A stretch of DNA of 27,341 nt from NCBI GenBank assembly GCA_038148755.1, contig JAYQWA010000023.1, positions 1 to 27,341 on the forward strand. The letters run 5' to 3'. Shown here piece by piece: positions 5,814-14,642 of this stretch. The translations under genes and the position numbers were made by a program. Every line of letters begins with the position of its first letter. The stretch's first letter is position 1. The notes beneath the pieces are model-generated. The model searched no databases. It had not been told where the DNA came from and was given only the letters and a program-made list of their open reading frames with translations. This stretch comes from UBA5109 sp038148755 (GTDB lineage Bacteria > Pseudomonadota > Gammaproteobacteria > Pseudomonadales > Pseudohongiellaceae).

Positions 5814-8018
5814 TCAGTTTCTCTGTTGCGCCATGCTGAAAACATTATCAGATTGCAACTCAATCAGATCAAGCAATACATTGGCGCTTTCACGCAGGTA
5901 AGGGTCATCCGTTTGTTCATCGTTGCTCAAATCTTCTGCATCCAGACCAGGCATATTCACTGCAATAGCTTCCTCTTCAGCCTCATTGGCATTTTCCATC
6001 GCCTCAATTGACTCATAAGGCTCTTCACCTTTAGCCAGGCGACGACTGTTTTCCAGCTGCAGACGCCAGGCATCATTTTCAGCTCGCTCAGCGAGCAGCG
6101 TATCCATGTTAAGACTAAGAGTATTGTCTTCCTGGTTTTCCAGCGCACGGGAAATTTGTGCTTCTATATAATTAAAATCTGGATCATTCTGCAGGCGCTC
6201 CTGGTGACGGCTTACCAGAGCTGGCAGTATTGGTTGCAGGTTAGCATATGGTCGATAAAAACTGGTTGTTTCAATCGTATCCCAGGGCAGGGCGCTATCC
6301 AGAGCAGCTTCTCCGATATCATCTGAAACATCATATAAATCGGGGAAGTCGATGTCTGGCAAAACACCTCGATGCTGTGTACTTTCACCTGATATACGGT
6401 AAAACTTCGAACGAGTAATCTTGAGTTGGCCTTCACCCAAAGGAATCAGCTCCTGAACAGTTCCTTTCCCGAAAGTCTGACTGCCCAGAACCAGACCGCG
6501 CTGATAATCCTGAATGGCGCCGGCAAAAATTTCAGACGCAGAAGCACTGAGCCGGTTAACCAACACGGCCAAAGGTCCGTCATAAACCAGACCGGGGTCT
6601 GAATCACCATAAACATTGTTGTTATTGTCGGCATCCATTACCTGAACAGTAGGACCGCGATCAATGAACAAGCCTACCAGTGAGTTGGCTTCATTCAGTG
6701 CGCCACCACCATTATTGCGAAGATCAACGACAACAGCGTCAACATTTTCAGCTTTCAGCTCTTCCAGTAAAACTCTGACATCCCGGGTTGTGCTTCGGTA
6801 ATTCGGGTCACGGTTCTGCAAAGCCTGAAAATCAATATAAAAAGTAGGCAAATCGATAACACCAATTTTGTAAGTTTCCCCATTACGTTCAATTTCTACA
6901 ATTTCACTTTTGGCCGATTCATCTTCCAACTGCACGGTATCGCGGGTAATACTGATAATATTGCGCTCAAAATCATTATCCGCATTATTTGGAATAACAC
7001 TTAAACGTACGACAGTGCCTTTTTCGCCACGAATCAGTTGCACCACATCATCAACACGCCAACCCACCACATCAACAAATTCACCATCACCCTGGGCAAT
7101 GGCTGTAATTCTGTCATTCGGTTGCAATTCACCAGCCATATCAGCAGGACCACCCGCAACAATTGATACGACTTCTGTGTATTCATCCTCTGTGGTCAGA
7201 ACCGCACCTATACCTTGCAACTGCAGGCTCATATTCATGGTGAAATTCTCAGCCGCCTGCGGCAGATAGTATTGCGTATGCGGGTCAATACTAAGGGTCA
7301 TTGCATCCATATAGTATTGGAAGGCTTCACGCTGATCATTTTTTAAAATCTGGCTTAACTGGGAGCGATAACGTTCACTTAAATCTTCTTTGGCCTCTTC
7401 ATAGGTCTCATCCGAGAGCAGGGCGCTCAGAACATTGCTTTTGACTCGTTTACGCCATAAATCTTCCAGCTCATCATGGGAAGCAGGCCAGGGCTCTTCG
7501 GAACGATCCACAATCAGGTATTCATCCAGCGTGAAATCAAAAGGGGAGCCATCTTCTTCCAGACGCTTTAGAGAAAACACCAGACGTTCAATAACTCTCT
7601 TTTGATAACGGTTGTACATTAGAAAGCCCGCGTCAACATCGCCGGCACGCAACATGTCGTCAAGTTCAGTCCGGTATTGTTCAAATTCATTAATATCTGT
7701 CTGGGTAAAATAAATCCTAGAAGGATCAAGGCCATCTATGACCCTGTCCAGCAAAGTACTGGAAAAATCATCATTAACCCGGACTTCTGAATAATGATTA
7801 CGTACCATCTGGCTAAGTACCGAACGGGTTATTGTGGTGTATTCTTCGGAAGGAGTAATTTCCTTGTATATAGCATCAACGTCTAAAGGAATATTTTCAG
7901 CAGAAAGAGCAGCCGTTTGCTGGGCAGACAAGGGCAGGGAATAAAGCCAGGACAAGCCCAAGCTTAACAGTGTTGTATAAAAAATATTTCTAGCTGAAAT
8001 AACTGGTGTTTTTATCAT
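5814..8018 (-). CDS. prc: Tail-specific periplasmic protease Prc (S41 family)
   Basis: Periplasmic serine protease that trims carboxyl ends of envelope proteins and cell-wall hydrolases, with a role in PBP3 processing in E. coli. Starting at the ATG at 8018 the protein has 734 residues. A signal peptide with hydrophobic core IFYTTLLSLGLSWLYSL is followed by SAQQ, then a helical domain, a PDZ domain (about 265-355), the S41 catalytic core and a carboxyl-terminal DUF3340 region. Catalytic Ser (about 493) is in RLSASASEIFAGA and Lys (about 518) in TFGKGTVQEL; their spacing of 25 equals that of E. coli Prc. An upstream GTG at 8030 is possible, but GGGAAA before the ATG fits better. Confidence 0.95.
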   Translation of the reverse strand: MIKTPVISARNIFYTTLLSLGLSWLYSLPLSAQQTAALSAENIPLDVDAIYKEITPSEEYTTITRSVLSQMVRNHYSEVRVNDDFSSTLLDRVIDGLDPSRIYFTQTDINEFEQYRTELDDMLRAGDVDAGFLMYNRYQKRVIERLVFSLKRLEEDGSPFDFTLDEYLIVDRSEEPWPASHDELEDLWRKRVKSNVLSALLSDETYEEAKEDLSERYRSQLSQILKNDQREAFQYYMDAMTLSIDPHTQYYLPQAAENFTMNMSLQLQGIGAVLTTEDEYTEVVSIVAGGPADMAGELQPNDRITAIAQGDGEFVDVVGWRVDDVVQLIRGEKGTVVRLSVIPNNADNDFERNIISITRDTVQLEDESAKSEIVEIERNGETYKIGVIDLPTFYIDFQALQNRDPNYRSTTRDVRVLLEELKAENVDAVVVDLRNNGGGALNEANSLVGLFIDRGPTVQVMDADNNNNVYGDSDPGLVYDGPLAVLVNRLSASASEIFAGAIQDYQRGLVLGSQTFGKGTVQELIPLGEGQLKITRSKFYRISGESTQHRGVLPDIDFPDLYDVSDDIGEAALDSALPWDTIETTSFYRPYANLQPILPALVSRHQERLQNDPDFNYIEAQISRALENQEDNTLSLNMDTLLAERAENDAWRLQLENSRRLAKGEEPYESIEAMENANEAEEEAIAVNMPGLDAEDLSNDEQTDDPYLRESANVLLDLIELQSDNVFSMAQQRN

Positions 8019-8171
8019 TACTTTTCCCACTCACTTCTCTCTATAAATCGGGCTGCTACTGCGAAAAACAAACTTAACCTATTTATAGGGAACTTTCATC
8101 GTTTTTCTAGGTTGAACATTGCAATTATTATGGATGTTTATGAACTGTTCAGATTATGTATCCAGGCAGAC

Positions 8172-9383
8172 TTATTTCTTGATAAGTTTTTTCTTAGCAG
8201 AGGCATGGCGAGCTTTCAGTTCAACATCAATATAGCGATCGGTAGTGGCACTGGAGCCATGACCAGCGTCATCACGAACATGTTCACGCGGGCGGTGTTT
8301 CACATCTTCTGAGATGCCGGTATGACGTAACCAGTGCACCGTTGCTGCCGATAGTTGAGCGGCTTCTTCAGTGTGGCCATCCTTCTGCATGTTATGTTGT
8401 GCCGTATCAAAACATAGCTGAACAATGCCTCGAATCTGACGGGTGCTGGTGATACCTCCCTGACCTTTGGTTTTATGTACCAGCGGGACAGATTCACCAG
8501 GCATGGGCAGAGGACTCAAATTACGCGATTCACGATAACGCTTTAAGGCCTCCAGCATGGCATCACTGACTGAAATCTGCCGTTCCTTATTGCCTTTTCC
8601 GACGGTCCTGAACCACCAGTTACCCTCCAGATCTCGCTCAAAGTCTCCCATTGTTGGTGTCCAGCGCTCAGTTTCGACCAGCTCGGATATCCTCAGATAC
8701 ATTGCAAACAGGGCCTGCATGATAAACAGGGTTCTTTCATATTGCTTAGGATCCATATCAGCCAGCGTTTCAGCCGCTTCCAGCACATAAGACCACTGAA
8801 GCTCCGATAAACGCCGTATTGGCTTCTGCGCCTGACTTTTACGCAAGAATTTAGTTTTCTGGCGAATCTGGGCTACCGGATTCATATCAATATATTCCTC
8901 TTGAATCAGGTAGTTATAAAAACTGCTGAGAACACCAAAAATCGCCTGTACTGCGCTTTGTGACAGGGAATAGGCTTGATCCGGCTTATTAAGCACATAG
9001 GGTCGCCATTCGGGATTCAACACACGAGCACCCTGTTTTTCAATGAATCTGGCCACATTCTTGTCGCCAATCCAGTTTTTAGGCGGTTTATGCGCAAATT
9101 CTACATAAGCTTCTATATCTTCACGCCGGTTTTCCTTGAGCGATTTTCCGGCAATAAGCCAGCTCCAGTGCATAAAATGCTCGATTTCGCGCCGGTAGGT
9201 GGAAAAGGTGTCGGGTGATCCACGGTAGGAGTATAGAAATTCACTCGCATGCTGATAATCGCTCACTGCATTTTCAGGCTCATCTTCAAGTAAATGTTTG
9301 ACTGAGGTAACAGGGTGCCTGTAAGGGTTAGGCATCTCGGAAAGGGTATCAAAGAAAGGAACCGGTATCTTATTGATTGACAT
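8172..9383 (-). CDS. Tyrosine recombinase / site-specific integrase (lone)
   Basis: A 403-residue phage-type integrase that cuts and rejoins DNA through a tyrosine. It has an amino-terminal SAM-like core-binding domain (about 40-165) and a catalytic domain with Arg231 (MYLRISEL), Lys263 (GKGNKER), His350 and Arg353 (HWLRHTG), His375 (GHGSS) and nucleophile Tyr384 (TTDRYID). All six catalytic positions are present, so it is probably active. It lies between two housekeeping genes, with no phage, cargo or excisionase gene beside it. No Shine-Dalgarno precedes the ATG. A 13-base inverted repeat 88 bases upstream may be its target or operator. It could be the last piece of a lost element or a vertically inherited chromosomal recombinase. 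Confidence 0.92.
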   Translation of the reverse strand: MSINKIPVPFFDTLSEMPNPYRHPVTSVKHLLEDEPENAVSDYQHASEFLYSYRGSPDTFSTYRREIEHFMHWSWLIAGKSLKENRREDIEAYVEFAHKPPKNWIGDKNVARFIEKQGARVLNPEWRPYVLNKPDQAYSLSQSAVQAIFGVLSSFYNYLIQEEYIDMNPVAQIRQKTKFLRKSQAQKPIRRLSELQWSYVLEAAETLADMDPKQYERTLFIMQALFAMYLRISELVETERWTPTMGDFERDLEGNWWFRTVGKGNKERQISVSDAMLEALKRYRESRNLSPLPMPGESVPLVHKTKGQGGITSTRQIRGIVQLCFDTAQHNMQKDGHTEEAAQLSAATVHWLRHTGISEDVKHRPREHVRDDAGHGSSATTDRYIDVELKARHASAKKKLIKK

Positions 9384-9470
9384 TAACTATTGGTCGTAAC
9401 TATCTGAAAATAAAATTTAATATATATGATTAACGCAAAGCCTAAAGCGGGCATATTATCATACTTCTCA

Positions 9471-9512
9471 TATTTCCGGTAATCTTTATTACCGGAAATA
9501 TCGTAATATTTC
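9471..9512. repeat. Overlapping inverted repeats upstream of the integrase
   Basis: TATTTCCGGTAAT (9471-9483) and ATTACCGGAAATA (9488-9500) are perfect 13-base arms around CTTT. The right arm overlaps a second inverted repeat, GAAATAT (9495-9501) with ATATTTC (9506-9512) around CGTA. The two hairpins share bases and exclude each other. The first also reads as two 11-base arms around an 8-base spacer, the format of a tyrosine-recombinase core site. Neither strand has a T-run after the stem, so a terminator for gor is less likely. Confidence 0.7.
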
Positions 9513-9614
9513 AAAAATAGCTCATTTATGGCTGCTTTTACATTAATTAGAGTGAAGACTGTAAAACTATGCACATCATGAAGTTATTGTGTAATCACAG
9601 CATAGATTGTTGTT

Positions 9615-10961
9615 TTACTTCCTCTCAACTCTCATTGTTACAAATTCTTCCGCCGCAGTCGGATGAATGCCAATCGTGCTATCCAGTTGCTGTTTGGTTA
9701 ATCCACATTTCATTGCAGCGGCAAAACCCTGAATGATTTCACCGGCATCCGATCCCATCATATGCATTCCTAGAACCTTGTCTGAACCTTGTTCTACGAT
9801 GATTTTCATGTAAGTGCGTTCATCCCGGCCTGAGATGGTGTGCTTAAGGTGTTTAAAATCACTTTCATAGACATCAATCTGTTTATGTTCTGCAAGAGCC
9901 GCTTCTTCAGATAAACCCACAGTTGCCAGGTTGGGATGGGAAAATACTGCTGTGGCGATATTGCTGTAATCGACTTCATAAGCCTGTTTATCGAACAAAC
10001 GTCTGGCCAGATTCATCCCTTCGGCAAGCGCTACAGGTGTTAAGGATACACCGCCAATAACATCACCAAGCGCATAGATAGATGGTTCCGATGTCTGGAA
10101 ATTCTTATCAACCTCAATGAAACCTCTTGCATCAAGGGCTACCCTGGTATTTTCAAGCCCCAGATTCTCTGTTCGTGGTTTACGTCCTGTAGCATATAGT
10201 ACGCAATCATAGGTCTTCTGCGATCCGTCAGCGTAGCTGACGACCCTTTTGCCTGCGCTATCTTCACTGATTTCAGTAATTTCGGAGTTTAAAAGCACCT
10301 CCACATGGCGTTTCAGCTCGGTATTAAATTTTTCTCTTAAATCCCTGTCAAAATGATTCAGTGGCAAATCACCTCTGTATGACAAGCTTGTTTGTGAGCC
10401 CAAACCGGCAAAAACACCGGCAAATTCAACGGCTATGTAACCACCGCCGACAATTAAAATGGATTCCGGGAATGCTTCCAGGTCAAAGATCTCATTGGAG
10501 GTAATGGCATATTTACTGCCAGGGAACTCGGGCACAAAAGGCCAGCCGCCTGTTGCCAGTAAAATCTTATCAGCCTGATACTGTGTACCATCAATCTCAA
10601 CCGTATTGGAATCTAGTAAACGAGCATGGCCTGTCAGTATTTCCACCCCGGCATTTTCCAGAATTGACTGGTAAATCGTGTTTAAACGGCTTATTTCGAC
10701 CTTTTTATTGTCTCTGAGAGTCGCCCAGTCAAACTCAGGCGCCTGGACTGACCAGCCATATGCCCTGCTGTCCTCAAAATCATAATGAAAATGACTGGCA
10801 TAGGTATAAAGCTTTTTAGGCACACAGCCAACATTGACACAGGTTCCTCCCAGATAATGATCTTCAACAATGGCAACCTTCGCACCAAAACCGGCAGCCA
10901 TTCGTGCAGACCTGACGCCTCCTGAACCGGCACCAATTACAAAAAAATCATATTTCGTCAT
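9615..10961 (-). CDS. gor: Glutathione-disulfide reductase
   Basis: NADPH-dependent flavoenzyme that regenerates reduced glutathione in the cytoplasm. From the ATG at 10961 the protein has 448 residues, normal for the family. In order: FAD-binding VIGAGSGG near the amino end, the redox-active disulfide GGTCVNVGCVPKK, the NADPH-binding GGGYIAVEFAG followed by the SYRG arginine region, the FAD segment YALGDVIGG, and the dimer-interface GIHPTAAEE that supplies the catalytic His-Glu pair. An upstream TTG at 10991 adds ten residues not found in relatives; AGGAG eleven bases before the ATG supports the shorter start. It is followed by a 231-base AT-rich gap before the integrase. Confidence 0.96.
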   Translation of the reverse strand: MTKYDFFVIGAGSGGVRSARMAAGFGAKVAIVEDHYLGGTCVNVGCVPKKLYTYASHFHYDFEDSRAYGWSVQAPEFDWATLRDNKKVEISRLNTIYQSILENAGVEILTGHARLLDSNTVEIDGTQYQADKILLATGGWPFVPEFPGSKYAITSNEIFDLEAFPESILIVGGGYIAVEFAGVFAGLGSQTSLSYRGDLPLNHFDRDLREKFNTELKRHVEVLLNSEITEISEDSAGKRVVSYADGSQKTYDCVLYATGRKPRTENLGLENTRVALDARGFIEVDKNFQTSEPSIYALGDVIGGVSLTPVALAEGMNLARRLFDKQAYEVDYSNIATAVFSHPNLATVGLSEEAALAEHKQIDVYESDFKHLKHTISGRDERTYMKIIVEQGSDKVLGMHMMGSDAGEIIQGFAAAMKCGLTKQQLDSTIGIHPTAAEEFVTMRVERK

Positions 10962-11119
10962 AAACTGCTTTACTCCTGACAATACAAACAAAAACCTTGA
11001 TAAGTTATTTGAGCTTTAATTTAACAAAAAACATACCTTATTTTGGCTGAAACCGTTATGATTAGGCTGTTTGTGGAAAAAATTACTATTTGACCAGAAA
11101 GAGACGAGGAATACACTAC

Positions 11120-11429
11120 GTGAGTGACTCTACCAAAAACACCCCTTCTTTGGTTGAAAAATTTGTTATTCGGCTACCCAACGGTTTACGTGAGCAGATA
11201 AAAGCGCTCTCTGAACAAAATCGTAGAAGCATGAATTCTGAAATCATCATGTTTTTTGGAAAAGCATATTCAGCAATTCAGCTAAGAAGACATAAATGAT
11301 TTTAGTACTGAGCAGATTCTGCAGGAAACACAGACTGTGCAGGATGACAGCCAGAAAGATACTGCTGCGACAGATAAGGATCAAGTCTTACAGGAACGAC
11401 TTGAAGCACTGCTTGAACTGCTAGGCTAA
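11120..11429 (+). pseudogene. Broken Arc/AmrZ-type ribbon-helix-helix DNA-binding gene
   Basis: The frame opened by GTG at 11120 (GAGGA nine bases upstream) encodes the ribbon-helix-helix core KFVIRLPNGLREQIKAL and RRSMNSEIIM typical of Arc and AmrZ, then runs into AYSAIQLRRHK and stops at 11299. Shifting by one base at the T6 run (11252-11257) instead reads FLEKHIQQFS, the expected end of the second helix, up to TAA at 11283. Beyond that stop the same shifted frame stays open for 47 codons, ending QVLQERLEALLELLG at TAA 11427. The simplest reading is one gene of about 100 residues with an extra T and a nonsense change. The unbroken 60-residue product might still fold as a bare DNA-binding domain. 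Confidence 0.7.
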
Positions 11430-11525
11430 ATTCTCCAATTCAAGATTAAAGTGTGGGGAAATTAGACAAAGCCCCCTCCTTTGTGCGTTTGACGCCTTTA
11501 CTATTAACTAACGCATTTTAAGCCC

Positions 11526-13214
11526 ATGAAACAGGCGCTATTACAAAAATTACTGTTCATTTTCATCCTGCTGTTACCGGCATCATTACTTCATGCTGAA
11601 TTTCAGCGTGCTGCTAATGGCATGGTTAGTTCACGTTCGGATATCGCTTCAGAGGTTGGCAAAGACATACTGGAGCAAGGCGGCAATGCAATCGATGCAG
11701 CAGTTGCTGTGGGTTTTGCTCTAGCAGTTGCCTACCCTTCTGCCGGCAATATCGGCGGTGGTGGTTTCATGGTTCTCAGAACTGCCGAAGGTCAGGTCTA
11801 TACCCAGGATTCCCGTGAAAAAGCGCCACTGGCTGCAAGCCGGGATATGTTTCTGGACAATGATGGTAATTTTGATCGTCAACTTTCCAGAAACAGTCTG
11901 CAGGCAACAGGCGTTCCCGGTTCAGTTGCCGGTTTGTTGAATGCACTCGAACGTTTCGGCACGATGTCACGCGAACAGGTACTGGCCCCTGCTATTCAGT
12001 TAGCTGAAGCAGGGTTTATTTTGAATGAAGATCTCGCCTCACAGTTTCAGAGTAATCTGGATAACTTCCGGCAATACCCTGCAAGCCTTGCGTTATTCAG
12101 CAAGAATGGTGCAGCCTATCAGGCTGGTGAACTGTGGCAGCAACCCGAGCTAGCAGAGACGCTTAAGCTCATTTCAGCTTATGGCAGAGATGGGTTTTAC
12201 AAAGGCCCGGTAGCAGACATGCTGGTTGCCAGTATGCAGGCTAATAATGGCCTGATTTCTCATCAGGACCTTGAGAATTATGAGCCCGTATGGCGAGAAG
12301 CCATACATGGCAGCTATAGAGATTATGAAATCTGGTCCATGCCTGCCCCTTCATCCGGCGGCGTCTTATTAATCCAGATGCTGAATATGCTGGAGCCCTA
12401 CAACCTATCCGAGTCTGGTTGGGCTTCGGCTGAATCTGTTCATCTGATGGTTGAAGCACAACGCAGGGCCTATGCTGACCGAGCAGAACACCTTGGTGAC
12501 CCGGACTTTTATGCTGTTCCCACTGCCATGCTGACATCCAAAGCCTATGCCCGACAACGCTTTGCTGATTTTGAGCCCTATACTGCAAGCCGCAGTGATG
12601 ACATTGGAGCTGGTAGCTGGCCACAGGAAAGTACGCAAACAACCCACTACTCTATTATTGATGCGGAAGGAAATGCTGTTGCTGTAACAACAACCCTGAA
12701 CGCATCCTATGGCAATAAGTTTGTTGTTCCCGGCGCTGGTTTCCTGCTAAACAATGAAATGGATGATTTCTCCAGTAAACCTAATACTGCAAATGGCTTT
12801 GGCTTATTGGGCGGTGTTGCTAATGAAATACAGCCATCAAAACGTATGCTGAGCTCCATGACCCCTACCATTGTTACCAAAGGCGACGAAGTAGTTTTAG
12901 TTACCGGTTCTCCTGGGGGCTCAACCATTATCAACACCGTGCTTCAGGTTATTGTGAATGTAATTGATCATGGCATGAACATAGAAGATGCAGTCAGCAG
13001 CCCGCGTTTCCATCATCAATGGCAACCTGACCTTATTCGTTATGAAAGCGGCGCCATATCAGAACAGGCTTTAGCAGAGTTAAGAGACTGGGGACATCAG
13101 GGCATTTCAAGATCACGCTTTCCACTTGGCGACGCCAATTCAATCAAGGTAAACGGAGATATGCTTGAGGGCGTCTCGGACCCTCGCAATGATGGTGGCA
13201 CAGCTGGTTTTTAA
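11526..13214 (+). CDS. ggt: Gamma-glutamyltranspeptidase (glutathione hydrolase)
   Basis: Periplasmic amino-terminal-nucleophile hydrolase that cleaves or transfers the gamma-glutamyl group of glutathione. The 562-residue precursor starts with a signal peptide (LLFIFILLLPASLLHAEF). Autocleavage is expected before Thr372 in QTTHYSIID, giving the large and small subunits. Substrate-binding marks are Arg97 in DSREKAP, SS at 443-444 in MLSSMTP, and GSPGGSTIINT. The glycine-rich GNIGGGGFMV (75-84) is also conserved. No strong ribosome binding site precedes the ATG. It is a single gene convergent with pilZ, the gap to the true pilZ stop being 21 bases. Confidence 0.96.
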   Translation: MKQALLQKLLFIFILLLPASLLHAEFQRAANGMVSSRSDIASEVGKDILEQGGNAIDAAVAVGFALAVAYPSAGNIGGGGFMVLRTAEGQVYTQDSREKAPLAASRDMFLDNDGNFDRQLSRNSLQATGVPGSVAGLLNALERFGTMSREQVLAPAIQLAEAGFILNEDLASQFQSNLDNFRQYPASLALFSKNGAAYQAGELWQQPELAETLKLISAYGRDGFYKGPVADMLVASMQANNGLISHQDLENYEPVWREAIHGSYRDYEIWSMPAPSSGGVLLIQMLNMLEPYNLSESGWASAESVHLMVEAQRRAYADRAEHLGDPDFYAVPTAMLTSKAYARQRFADFEPYTASRSDDIGAGSWPQESTQTTHYSIIDAEGNAVAVTTTLNASYGNKFVVPGAGFLLNNEMDDFSSKPNTANGFGLLGGVANEIQPSKRMLSSMTPTIVTKGDEVVLVTGSPGGSTIINTVLQVIVNVIDHGMNIEDAVSSPRFHHQWQPDLIRYESGAISEQALAELRDWGHQGISRSRFPLGDANSIKVNGDMLEGVSDPRNDGGTAGF

Positions 13215-13235
13215 CTGGCTTTCTTTGATAATGCT

Positions 13236-13566
13236 TTACAGGGTATGTGTGCCTTTACTGGAGTTAAGCATTCCAGTCAAATAAGTTTCAATTTTGTTCT
13301 TGGCTTCACTGTTCTTTTCTGAAAACTGCACGCCGATTCCTGGTGGTCGGTTAGCCTGAGCATTAGCCGGTTAAGCCAAACAACTCTGCCATTAACGGGA
13401 ATTTTTTCTTTCTCATCCAATATATCCAGCAACAAAAAAACTTCATCGTTAATTTCATATTGTTTACTGTCGGGAATAAAGATTCCGCCGTTTTTTAAAA
13501 AGGGCATATAGGAAGCATGTAAAACCGCAAGCTCCCTGATGCTGACCGACAAAACAGCGTGGTCAT
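13236..13566 (-). pseudogene. pilZ: PilZ-domain type IV pilus protein, reading frame interrupted
   Basis: The frame from 13552 encodes the PilZ amino half (SIRELAVLHASYMPFLKNGG, then GRVVWLN) and drifts into unrelated sequence to a stop at 13277. Adding one C within AACCGGCT (13366-13373) restores PANAQANRPPGIGVQFSE, then NKIETYLTGML and THTL before TAA at 13236-13238, exactly the PilZ carboxyl end. Upstream, the frame has only a TTG (13552); an ATG at 13566 joins it if the T4 run had five T. So one or two single-base losses break an otherwise well-preserved gene of about 110 codons. PilZ is needed for type IV pilus assembly in Pseudomonas and closes the mltG-tmk-holB-pilZ operon there. A sequencing error is an alternative. 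Confidence 0.8.
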
Positions 13567-13613
13567 GTGTTTTCTCTTCGTGTTTCCTTCTTTATTTTTT
13601 ATAGCAACTTCAT

Positions 13614-14642
13614 TCACACTGCCAGGCACTCAAGTTCATGCTTATCGCTTACCTGTTTTATCTGTGCCCAGTGATAGCATAACGATTCCAGTATTAATTG
13701 CGGATTGGGGTTCGCAGTACTTTGTAACATTTTTCGCGCATGAAGTATTTCATTATAAAACTGATGCAAAGCCTGAAGATTATCAGAAGACAGTTCGGCG
13801 ACAATGGCATCTAATTCTTCCGACTCCAAATTCGTTGCTGAAGTTTTAACCTTCGAATGAATATGACGAACAATTTGTTGCACATTAAGCATGAAGTTTT
13901 CCAGCACACTTTCTATTGGGTAAGCTCCCATGAACTTCGCTGCATCAGTTGTCACTATTTGTGATTTCAATAATTCTAGCAGTCTTTTCTGTATCCCTCT
14001 GCTTTCTTCCAGTTTTTCCCTGCCTGCATAATCCAGGGCCAGTATAGGAGCGCCATAAGCCAGCTGCAGATTCAATTTAGCTTCTTCTTTATCTAGCTGT
14101 TGTTCCAGCCATGACAAAGCCAGCTTTTCATCCGGACGGGAAATTTTTATTTTCTGACACCTGCTTTTTATAGTAGGGAGTAATGCGCCAGGCTGATGAC
14201 TTAATAAAAATAAAAGCGTTCCCGCAGCAGGTTCTTCAAGATTTTTTAACAAGGCATTCGCTGCATTGATATTCATTTTTTCAGCCGACCGAATAAGCAG
14301 AATTTTATATTTACCCATCATCGCTGTGTTGGACAAAAATTCTCTGCTGCTACGTATTTGTTCAATTTTTATCTGACTGGCGCTCTCTTCCGGTGCTATG
14401 TATTTAAAATCAGGGTGCGTCCCGGCTGACAATAGATGACAAGACTGGCACTCGCCACAAGCTTTCTCCTTTTGTGGATTCTGGCAAAGCAGATAGGCTG
14501 CAAAATTTCTCGCCAGACTTTCTTTACCAACGCCGTTCTGACCCTGTACAAGATGCGCGTGACCAAGCTTCTGTTCAGCCTCTATTTTGACTAAATGCGC
14601 AAAGACATCCTGATTCCAGGGTAACTGACTAAAAGCATTCAT
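13614..14642 (-). CDS. holB: DNA polymerase III subunit delta prime
   Basis: Part of the clamp loader that places the sliding clamp on DNA. The 342 residues have an AAA+ fold with P-loop-like GQNGVGKES (34-42), a zinc module from Cys53, Cys62, Cys65 and Cys68 (CGECQSC), the segment AEKMNINAANALLKNLEEP, and the SRC motif IKSRCQKI. Its ATG overlaps the tmk stop as ATGA, so translation is coupled. It precedes pilZ by about 50 bases in the usual order of Pseudomonas relatives. Confidence 0.94.
   Translation of the reverse strand: MNAFSQLPWNQDVFAHLVKIEAEQKLGHAHLVQGQNGVGKESLARNFAAYLLCQNPQKEKACGECQSCHLLSAGTHPDFKYIAPEESASQIKIEQIRSSREFLSNTAMMGKYKILLIRSAEKMNINAANALLKNLEEPAAGTLLFLLSHQPGALLPTIKSRCQKIKISRPDEKLALSWLEQQLDKEEAKLNLQLAYGAPILALDYAGREKLEESRGIQKRLLELLKSQIVTTDAAKFMGAYPIESVLENFMLNVQQIVRHIHSKVKTSATNLESEELDAIVAELSSDNLQALHQFYNEILHARKMLQSTANPNPQLILESLCYHWAQIKQVSDKHELECLAV

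Noticed and set aside
12241..12937. Several long minus-strand open frames inside ggt
   Set aside because: They lie opposite a gene with full catalytic motifs, have no ribosome binding sites and show no family motif; they are shadows of ggt.
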